Source: Sambucus nigra
Lineage: Eukaryota; Streptophyta; Magnoliopsida; Dipsacales; Adoxaceae
Direction: 5' to 3'
DNA: 64,000 bases
Assembly (NCBI GenBank): GCA_949130495.1
Contig: OX422219.1
Location: 268,941,111-269,005,110, forward strand
Positions 55,270 through 64,000 of the stretch are shown here, in pieces. The notes under the pieces were generated by a model. It saw only the letters and a list, made by a program, of their open reading frames with translations. It was not told where the DNA came from and made no database searches. Each line of letters starts with the position of its first letter. Position 1 is the stretch's first letter. The position numbers and the translations under genes were made by a program.

Positions 55270-56450
55270 ATAGAATGGAGATGAGAAGAGTCATAGCTCA
55301 CCGAGATTTCAGACTAAGGGTAGAATTTCTTAAGACGATGTAAGTTGACTAGACAAGACATCTCTTCCCCGTTGAGGTCGGTGAGCATAGCGGTGCCACC
55401 AGATAGGATCTTTTTCACATTGTAGGGGCCACTCTGGTTAGGATTGAATTTTCCTCTAGGTCCCAGATGGTCTCTGAAATTTCTTTAAGGGCTAAATCCC
55501 CCTCTCGAACGCCATAATCCTTGACTCTCTTGTTGAATGATCGTGATAATCGGTTATGGTACACTTGTATAGGATATAGATATTTTAGCCTTCTTTCATC
55601 CAAGAGTGACAACTCGTTAAGACGGTTTTAATGCCAGTATTCTTCGTTAACTTTACTCCCAATCATGACGCGTAATGAAGGAATTTCTTGCTCAACGGGT
55701 ATGACTGCTTCCATGCCATCTACCAGAGAGTAAGGGTAGCCCCAGTAGATGCTCGAACTGAAGTGCTACAGTCCCAAAGGGCCTAAATGATCCGATCATC
55801 CAAATCTTGAGAACTCTTGGTCATTTTGTTGATGATTGCTTTGAGGTTCTTATTAGCAGCTTCAACTGCACCATTGGTTTGAGGTCGGTAGGGAGAATTT
55901 TTGTATCTCTAAATCCCATACTCATCGGCCACTTCTAAAACTTCTTCCTCGACAAGTAACTCATTATTTGATATTAGCTCTATAGGACCCCATATCGACA
56001 GATGATATTTTTTTGGATGAACCTGGCCACCTTTTTAGCATTCAATACTTCATATGACTCGGCTTCGACCCATTTGGTGAAGTAATCAATTGCAACCAAG
56101 ATGATTTCATGCCCATTGGAGGCTTTAGGTGTAACTTTCCCTATGATATTGATGCCCTATATGGAGAATGTCCAGGGAGAAGTCATATTGTACAATTCTC
56201 ATGGATGTAAATGCTTGATATTAGAAAACTATTGGCATTTAAGCCACCTCCGAACATAGGCGGTGCAATCCTGAATCATGGTAGTCCAATAGTAACCATG
56301 TCGGTTGATTTTCTTAGAAATCATATGGCCATTCATGTGGGGTTCACACTCCCCACTTTGGATTTTTAGCATCATCTCTTCAATGACAACCCCTACGATG
56401 CAATGTAAATGGGTTCCATCGGAGTTTCTCTTGAACAATGCTTTATCGCA
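55270..56450 (-). pseudogene. Integrase remnant of Tat/Ogre-like element (minus strand)
   Basis: The zinc-finger part is open at 56438-56229: GTHLHCIVG, ECEPHMNGHMISKKINRHGY and CTAYVRRWLKC. The core (about 56130-55790) is in broken frames with FTKWVEAESYEV-like and NGAVEAANKNLK-like matches. The C-terminal part at 55612-55415 shows YHNRLSRSFNKRVKDYGVRE and GDLALKEISE. Many stops. Confidence 0.75.
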
Positions 56451-56749
56451 GACAATGTACTGAGCATCTAGTTTGTGAAAGGTTTCTTGGTATTTCTTGT
56501 TAGAATCTTGGGGATACCTACAATGCTTGAGGAGGCGCCAAATATCATAGTAATAGCAATCGACTAATCAGGATCTTCTTATGTTACGAGCTCAATGTGG
56601 TAACGGTGGGTAGGTTTTATCTTGCTTTTGGACTAGGAAGGAGGGCATTGTTATTCCCTCAAGCATGTCGATCATGGAGGTTAAGGTAGAAATGACATTG
56701 GCTAAGTTTTCTTTGCTCGGGGTAGGTAATTGAAGGTGATATCTTAGAA

Positions 56750-57230
56750 TTAGCATTCTATCTCTTTTAGGTGGGCATGGAAGGGTAAGAGTTTCTCATC
56801 CCTGACTTTCCATATTCTGAGTACTTTACTGATGATGAGGGTTGAATCACCGTAGACATCAAGGTATCGAATTCCTTTCTTAAGAGCGACTTTGAGGCCT
56901 ACCGTGCATGCCTCGTATTTGTTCATGTTATTAGTGCAGAGAAAATCCAGCTTGATGGCAATGGGAGTGTGAGAGTCATCAGGGGAAATTTGGAGTATCC
57001 CAATGCCACACCCCTTCTTATTTGCGGCACCGTCGAAGAAAATTTTCCACTGGAGGTCTTCTTGAGAGGTATAAAGGATACTTTCATCTAGGAATTCAAA
57101 AATACAAATATCAATTTCTTCCACAGGGTAGTCAGCGAGGTAGTCAGTGATAGATCTTCCTTTTATGGCTTTCTGTGTGATATACACAATATCAAATTCA
57201 GCTAGTAGCATCAACCATCAAGCCATTCGA
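56750..57230 (-). pseudogene. RNase H of Tat/Ogre-like element (minus strand)
   Basis: A 154-codon open frame: FDIVYITQKAIKGRSITDYL, then RNase H with KIFFDGAANKKGCGIGILQI, NKYEACTVGLKVALKKGIRY and VYGDSTLIISKV. Catalytic D, E and D positions are kept. A related copy on + is at 62760-63240. Confidence 0.82.
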
Positions 57231-57479
57231 CTATATAGGGAAGGTTTCTCCAGCAGGTAAATGATAGGATCCATTTGGGACACAAGTTTTATGGGGAAGG
57301 AGAGAATATAGTGCCATAATTTTTGGGTGACCTAGACAAGGGCGATACATGATTTCTCCAAGGAATGGTAGTTAACTTCGTACCCGACCAAATTATGATT
57401 GGTGTAGTAGATGGCTCTCTATTTATGAGAATCTTAAAGGTAATGGGCCAAAAAAGCCACAGTTACGGTGTCTGTTATG

Positions 57480-58560
57480 ATCAGTATAGGAGTAGGGGTA
57501 GACCAGGTTGAGGTGGCATGTTTACTGGAGGTTGGGTTAGGTATTGCTTGATTCGATCAAAGGATTCTTGACAAGCTTCGTTCATAATCTTGGTCGAATC
57601 TTTTTGGAGGAGTTTGAAGATGGGTTCACAAATAGAAGTCAATTGTTTAATGAATTGATTAATATTGTAGTATTTTCCAAAAAATCCACAAACTTTCTTC
57701 TCCATTTGGGGTGGTGGCATTTCGAGTATGGCTTTCAGTTTGGCAAGATCTTCTTCTATCCCTTTCTCACTAACCATGAATTCCAAGAGCTTTCCTTTGG
57801 TAACTCCAAAAACACATTTTTGTGAGTCGTATCTTGTGTCGCCGTATTCACTCGAAGAACTTCTGAAGAGAGGGAACATAACCTTCCTGAGTTTTAGACT
57901 TGATCATCATATCACCGATGTAGACCTTGACTTATTTATGTATCAGATTATGTAATATGGTTGTGGTAGCCCTTTGGTAGGTAGATCCTGCATTTTTTAG
58001 ACCAAATATGGCATAACGGTGTAATCGAAGGTTACCTAAGGGGTGATGAATGAGGTTATTTCTTGATGATCCAAGTCCATCTTAATCTAGTTATATCAAG
58101 CAAAACCATCAACAAATGACTTCAGAGCATGACTAGACGTATTATTTAGAATCATGTCAATTTTGGGTAGTGGGTAATCATCCTTTAGAGAGGATTTATT
58201 AAAATCTCGATAGTCAATGGACATGCAAACCTTTCTTTTGATTTTGGCACGGGTATGATGTTATCTATCCATATGTGATATTAGATCACACGAATGAAAC
58301 CCATGTTCAATTGTTTGACCACTTATTCCTTAACCTTGAGTGACCATTCGGTGCACAGCTTTCACAGTCTCTGTTTGACTGATTTGTATTCTGGGAGCAT
58401 TGGAATATCTTGTTGAGCTATCGCGGGATCAATGTCGAACATGTCATCATAAGACCATGCAAATAATTCCACAAATTCCTTCAGTAATTCCTTGAGTTGC
58501 GCATGCTCTTTCTCATCAAGGGTGGACCCTATCCTAATCTCGCGCATTTGGCTACTAGAA
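57480..58560 (-). pseudogene. Reverse transcriptase remnant of Tat/Ogre-like element (minus strand)
   Basis: The N-terminal boundary is in a 61-codon frame (58547-58362) with LLKEFVELFAWSYDDMFDID. RT core motifs between 58360 and 57880 are broken. Thumb/connection homology returns at 57879-57481 with YDSQKCVFGVTKGKLLEFMV and SEKGIEEDLAKLKAILEMPP. The catalytic YVDDM-equivalent region near 57910 is degenerate. Confidence 0.75.
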
Positions 58561-59442
58561 CCGAGATTAATAATAACATTTTCATCTTCATTAACTTGAA
58601 CACGATTATGTTATTTGTCATTAACCTTATTAAGATTGTTTAAGAATTCTTCATTTGCAAAATCACCATCATCAAGAGTTTGATTAGAATCAAGACAATT
58701 AATGTAAGGCACAACAAGATACTCAAAATATTCATTTAATTCATTGTTAGGAAAAAAGGAGTTGAGAACCTCATCGAAAGAGGTCTTGATTACATCAGAA
58801 TAGGGAGGAATAACAAAAAAAGAGGAAATCGGAAAAACATTAGAGTTGGGTTGCATCTCAATAGGTGGAACTGGTATAGAGTTCCAGTTAAGGAGAGGTG
58901 CATCAGCAACTTTGATCAGGTGAGATGGATTCGGTGATATAGAACTTGAGTGGATCACTCAGAGTGTCAGCCCTAGTGTTTTCCAGTTAAATGAATCCTT
59001 GGAGTAACTTCCCTCAGAATCTTCGGTAGAAACTATAGTCTTTTCCATGAGTGGTTACACATGATACTGGGAACTTTTTGCCCATGAGTAGCTGACTTGG
59101 AAAAAGATCTCCATTCCTGGCTTCATTTTCTTATCTACATGATCATACCGTGGTTAAAAAAAGATGGAAAATGGTAAATCTCCACCCTCTTTGATGAATT
59201 TTCCATTCAAGGAATCCTCTGAGATAATATTGCAACTTTCTAGCCTTCTCTTCAACTGAGGTTGGCAGAGTATTTTGAGTTCTTTAGCTGAGGGTTGATA
59301 ACACAGGATATAAGGAGGAATTGCCTTATTCAACACTATAGGATCTAGTATCCCCTGTTGTCGTCGTCCCAGTCCAATCCAGGAATGAAGTGTATGTTTT
59401 TGGACATCTTTATCATATTGACGTTACTGTGAGCGTTGTGCT
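58561..59442 (-). pseudogene. Protease-RT linker of Tat/Ogre-like element
   Basis: The open frame 58958-58611 (acidic and asparagine-rich, FANEEFLNNLNKVND) is of the kind lying between protease and RT in Ogre-type elements. No catalytic domain. The stretch 58960-59442 is decayed. Confidence 0.5.
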
Positions 59443-60057
59443 TTAGACAGACTCTATCTTTGGAATCATCCCCTGCTTGTAGTGGAAGTAGTTCGACTTG
59501 GAAACTTGACAGAAGCATATCATTTTCCCCTGCTCTATATCTAGTATTGGATTACTAGTTCTTTCATTCTCAGTGTTATCATCGTCGCCTAAGATGGTGA
59601 TGGTCTGCCCAATGGCGAAGGACTTCAGTTTCTGATGTAGGAAAGAAGACACGCCCTTGATACTATGGAGCCATGGTCGTTCGAGCAACAAGTTGAAATA
59701 AGTCGGGATATCGATGAATTGGAACTTAGTAATTGGATTTATAGGGCCATCCCCAATTATAAGCTTTATGGATCCTATCATTTCCTGATGGGTACTATCA
59801 TAAACACGAACCGTGATTGAGATTGGAGTAAGGTTTCTTACTTTCAGTCCTAAGCAATTGAGGGTTCTCAATGGGCAAACATTAAGAGTTGATCCATTGG
59901 TGATAAGAGAAAGTGGGATAGTCTTTCCCATGACTTCGATGGAGATATTGAGATCATAGTTGTGATTTAGTCCACACTTAGGGATTTTTTCTTCAGAGAA
60001 GGAAAGCATTCTAGTAGATGTTAAAGATCCGACCAAATTCACTTCTTTTTCTAGCAT
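59443..60057 (-). pseudogene. Aspartic protease of Tat/Ogre-like element (minus strand)
   Basis: A 204-codon frame reading HNYDLNISIEVMGKTIPLSL, then ITNGSTLNVCPLRTLNCLGL and YFNLLLERPWLHSIKGVSSF with HQKLKSFAIGQTITI. The active-site D expected before N-G-S is replaced (ITNGS for VDNGS). The 'LLGRPW-IHS ... S-LHQKLKF' tail is characteristic of Ogre/Tat proteases. Confidence 0.78.
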
Positions 60058-61039
60058 AGTGGAAGGAGGGACTGTGGGCCGATGAGTAGTTTAATCAAGG
60101 AATTATGGAGTAGATGGGAAGACCTAAAGAGTCCTCACAGAGTGATGTTAGCTTGGGTTTTCTTCAACTGGTCAAGTATCTTGCTCTCTTCAAGGGTAAT
60201 TTTTGGCATAGGAAGTTTCTTAACGCCTTGTCCCTTGTCGATCGCCGATGATTACGGGTTTGGAACTTGGTAATGCCTTCTCGATCTATTTATATGGTTC
60301 ACAAAAGAGGGGGAGAATATAAACCCTATTTCCTCATCTATATCGGGTTGTTCAACCACCTTATTAATCTCTCTTAGCATCTCCTTTAACGATATCATTT
60401 CGTATATGTTGACTATTAGTCTAGTCTTTTTTGGATTTTTCTTTTCATCTAAACTATCAAATTCATCTCCCAATCCGATGTTATTTACATCATCCTTTCA
60501 CGATAAGACAATACACACCACAACCTCAATGGCCTCTTCATATAGATCCTCCCACTCAATGGGGAGATGTATAAGCAAAGGGACCAGGTGCCCCGGTAGT
60601 TTCAAAGCATCAAGTGGCTTGGACATATTGTAAATTTCACTAGGCTGACAGAATAAGTCTTCCATGATCTAGACGATATCATTTAAGTTGACTATATCAT
60701 TAGGTACCAACCAATTATCTAAATTAAGCCCATTTTCTAGCTTCCAAGAATAGTGTACTGAATCTCAGGCAGTCAATGGTCATCTCTAAGGGCAATTTCA
60801 GCCCAAACTCTTAAAGCTGGTTCAATACTGCTGATAATTCGATATCTTTCCCTCCAGAATGGGTACAGATTATAATGCTTGCTCTAGTAAGAAGTGACAG
60901 AGCCTGATCGGCAAAACAGGTAGGATGCAGGAGAAAATATGGGCACTTGGAGGGGGTTAGGGGAATTTATGGGTATAATGGGTGATTTACTGGGTAAAAT
61001 CTAGGTAGATTGATAAAATTCCGGGTCTTGTTCTAGGAA
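60058..61039 (-). pseudogene. gag-protease connecting region, decayed
   Basis: The open frame 60473-60252 (DEFDSLDEKKNPKKTRLIVN, MISLKEMLREINKVVEQPDI) is charged and unassigned. No known domain in the remainder; + strand frames here are shadows. Confidence 0.4.
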
Positions 61040-62495
61040 GATGGCATTTGCATGATTTTGGGGTGGATTGTTGGTAGTTTTGGGTTTAGGAACGACCGGT
61101 GGGGTGATGATACCCACATCAATCAGGCCTTGGATTACATTTTGGAGGTGGAAACATTGATTAGTGGTATGGTCGGCATTTTGGTGAAAATCGCAATGGG
61201 CATTACGCTTGAAATTTTTGGAAAGTGGGTTTGGTAATGGATGACGGTCCAGTGGCTTGATAAGATTTCTTTATAAAAGGGCTTGGTAAACTTTGAAGAG
61301 GGGAGCATGAAACTCGGTATATTCTTTTTTGATTGGGTTAGGGAGACTTTCTTATGCCCATGAAGTGGAAGGCTAAGAGATGTTATTAATGGTTGAAACT
61401 ATGGCATTGGCGAGCTTATCGTACTTTCTGGGAATTAACTATCCGGATACTTTTATTGGCTCAACTTCTGTCTTGGTAAGACATTCTTTAATCTCCATTC
61501 TTTCTTCCCGAAGGGCTCAGAAATGGGGGTAGTACTATCCTTCCACCGTTGCTCGAACATGGGGTAAGAAGTTCTTTTTAATGATACTGACTTGCTCCTC
61601 TTCGGAAGGCCGGTTAGTCATGGTGATTGCTTTCTCTCTCCACCTTGCTATGAAGTTACTGATAGATTCCTCGGGATTCTATTTGAGAAGTTTTGAATCA
61701 TGGGGAGTAACCTCCAACTCTTCGTTATACTTGTACTGTGACATGAATTCATGGGAAATATCTTCCCAACTGCGAATCCTGGATTCCTCGAGAGATAAGA
61801 ACCAGCGAAGAGAACTATCCTTTAAAATCTATTAGAACTTTTGTGCCATTATTTCCTCAGAGGCACCTAGGAGATTCGTGGATCAGTGGTAACTTTGGAG
61901 ATGAACAATTGGGGGTCCACTACCCCGAATTCTCAATGTTAGTCATCTTGAACTTTTTCGACAACCTTGCTTTTGGATAGGAAACATATGGGAGTAATCC
62001 ATGTAGTTCTGGGATATTTTGACTTTGTAACATTTCTTGGTCAACATATTAAGGTCTTTTTTGAACTTTTTCAAATATTCTTTCGTCGGATCAACGATCA
62101 CGATTACGTTAGCCCCTGGCTGGGAAAGATTTGACATGGGGAACTGAGCTGGCAATGGCCCATTAGCAGGAGGGCAACGTGGAGCGTGCTAATATTCCTC
62201 GAGGATCAAAATAGGGTCAGGTTCGGGTGGTCATAGCGCGAGGGAATAGGGCCTCGGGATCTTCAGTAATAAGGACCAGATTTTATTGCATCTCATAAAC
62301 CTCGATTTAAAGGTTGTCAATCTTGGCAGTGAGTTGGGCTAGAACCGTCATCAAATTTGGTTGCACATTCGGTACTTGGTCGGCATTCTCTATGGAAAGT
62401 GGGTGAAGGTGAATTGATGACTCGGAGGAAGTATCGAGGGAACTTACAGAGGTTCGGGGCAGTTCAACAAAATACCAAAGCGAATAGGGAGCCAT
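61040..62495 (-). pseudogene. gag: gag of Tat/Ogre-like element (minus strand)
   Basis: It starts near 62495 (MAPYSLWYFVELPRTSVSSL). The capsid-type gag domain can be followed across frames at about 61860-61530: SRIRSWEDISHEFMSQYKYN, ESISNFIARWREKAITMTNR, then an IIKKNFLP-like block. At about 61255-61050 comes the Ogre-type C-terminal segment with CDFHQNADHTTNQCFHLQN and DVGIITPPVVPKPKTTNNPP. Stops and frameshifts are numerous. The 5' LTR is not present; the copy ends where the + strand fragment begins. Confidence 0.72.
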
Positions 62496-62691
62496 GCCAA
62501 GGGTCGGGTATGAGATCGACCTGAGAAGGGGAAAGATTTCAATTTATTTTTAAAAGAGAGGAGGGAAATAATTTTATTATAGGAGGAGAAGATTTTTGAC
62601 ATTTTTGGACAAGAGGAGGGTAAAATGTTTTTGGGTAAAAGGAGGGCAAAATGTCGCTTTGGTCTAGGTCACACATAAATTACGGCATTAC

Positions 62692-64000
62692 ATGATTTCC
62701 TTCCCCATCAGACTTGTATCATGTATGGACCCCATCATTTACTTTCTAGAAAATCTCACTCTGCCCAATCGAATGGCCCAATGGTTGATGTTGCTAGATG
62801 AGTTTGATACTATGTACATTACGGAGAAAACTATGAAAGGGAGAGACATCTCCGACTACCTTACCGATTACCCCATGAAATAAGCTGATGTTTGGGTTTG
62901 TGAATTCCCAAATGAATATATTCTTTTCACCTCTCAGGAGGACCTCAGATGGTAGATGTTCTTTGATGGTACTTCCAACAAGAAAGGATACGACATTAAA
63001 ATACTCCTAATCTCCCCTGATGACTCTCACACCCCAATTGTCATCATACTAGACTTCCCATGCACTAAAAACATGACCAAGTGTAAGCCATGCACTGTAG
63101 GCCTCAGTATCGCCCTCAAAAAAGGAATACGGCACCTAGACATCTACAAAGACTCTACCCTTATCGTCGGCCAAATCCTCATAAAATGAAAAGTCAAAGA
63201 AGAAAATCCCCTATCCTTCCATGCCAACCTAAAATAACTGGCCTCATAGCTTAATGATGTCGCCTTCCACTACTTGCCCCATGCAAAGAACAAATTGGCT
63301 AACACCCTTACCATTCTGGCATCTATGGTCGACATGCCCGAGGGAATAACAATGGGCCCTTTTCTCATTCAAAAATAAGCTAAGCCTACTCACTGCTACC
63401 ACATTGAGCTTGTTATCGAGGAGGATTCTGATATGGTTGGGTTATTCTACTATTACATATGGCATCCCCTCAAACATGATAGATGTCCTCTAGACATCGA
63501 TAAGAAAGATGGTGCGACCCTTCGAAAACTAGTTTCCCAGTACATCATCTATGACAAAGAACTGTTCAAGAGAAACTTCTATGGAACCCATTTGCATTGC
63601 ATAGCAGGGGATGATGTTGAAGTAATAATGTAGATGATCCACAGAGAGGAATGTGAGCCCCAAATGAACGGTCACATGCTTTACAAAAATATCATCCGTT
63701 AAGGGTACTATTGTCCACTATGGTTCAAGATTACACTACCTATGTCCAAAGATGCCTCAAATGCCAATAGTTCGCTAATATCCAACATTTGCCTCCCTGA
63801 GAGCTATACAACATGACATCTCCTTAGCCCTTCTCCACTTAGGGCATTCGTATCATAGGGAAGGTTACTCCTAATTATTCAAATGGTCACAAATTCATCC
63901 TAGTCTCCATTGATTACTTCACCAAATGGGTTGAAGCTCAGTCATACGCGGTGATGAATGCTAAGAAAGTGGCCAAATTTATCAGAAAGAACATCATCTG
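62692..64000 (+). pseudogene. RNase H-integrase fragment of a related Tat/Ogre-like element (+ strand), runs off the window
   Basis: Homologous to 57230-55800 on the other strand. RNase H: FDTMYITEKTMKGRDISDYL, MFFDGTSNKKGYDIKILLIS, VGLSIALKKGIRHLDIYKDS. Integrase zinc finger: GTHLHCIAGDDVEVIM and ECEPQMNGHMLYKNIIR. The core start FTKWVEAQSYAVMNAKKVAK-like is readable just before the window end. Stops at 62881, 62953, 63187 and several later. No RT precedes it, so it is 5'-truncated. Confidence 0.78.

Noticed and set aside
60082..61835. Series of + strand frames (60082, 60406, 61052, 61581)
   Set aside because: Shadows of the decayed minus-strand gag-protease region, where gag and protease motifs are recognisable on the other strand.

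Overview
The window is plant nuclear DNA from a heterochromatic, transposon-packed region. I see no host cellular gene, rRNA, tRNA or bacterial feature. Almost every recognisable reading frame belongs to a plant transposable-element family: CACTA (En/Spm), Ty3/gypsy of the Tekay/Del-like, Athila-like and Tat/Ogre-like types, a hAT-type MITE and a probable Helitron end. The mixture suggests a flowering plant, probably a eudicot; I cannot name the species.

Layout. 1-4333: the 3' part of a CACTA element on the + strand (TNP2-type transposase tail, then a spliced second gene). Its right terminus, with subterminal repeats and a terminal inverted repeat, appears to lie at 21856, after an exon with a viroplasmin/RNase H1-N-like fold at 21018. 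4442-19925: an internally deleted Athila-like element (protease fragment, spliced env-like gene, LTR remnant). Nested in it at 5135-16412 is a complete Tekay-like element with a 5-bp target duplication, TCACT. Its 3' LTR carries a 592-bp hAT-type MITE with its own 8-bp duplication. 21860-24759: a decayed minus-strand gene split by a solo LTR (23316-24559, duplication TTACA). 24871-32064: the LTR region of a Tat/Ogre-like element on + ('A'), rich in tandem repeats and broken by a 4.15-kb insertion. 32065-38900: a heavily decayed second Tekay-like element on +. 38930-39921 and 50881-53450: a second A-type LTR region on the opposite strand ('B'). B is split by a nearly complete Tat-lineage element on - ('C', 39927-50875, duplication ATCTT). 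53800-54770: an antisense DUF7745-like remnant. 55270-62495: decayed gag-pol of a Tat/Ogre-like element on -. 62692-64000: a related RNase H-integrase fragment on +, running off the window.

How the parts fit. Nesting gives relative ages: A and B are old, the Athila and CACTA remnants intermediate, and the Tekay copy and element C recent (perfect target duplications, near-identical LTRs). Element C has an almost open protease-RT-RNase H-integrase frame but lacks the capsid part of gag. Between integrase and its 3' LTR it carries two antisense coiled-coil genes, one clearly spliced.

The observations I find most unusual are: (1) palindromic sites spaced alternately 21 and 41 bp upstream of the Athila env-like gene, with 21-bp pairs of related or different palindromes at the same place (about 1.1 kb in) in two Tekay-like LTRs; (2) element C's 5' LTR is a fold-back, so the insertion has the same LTR end at both termini yet a perfect target duplication; (3) a hairpin-forming minisatellite in element C lies both in its 3' untranslated array and in frame inside pol.
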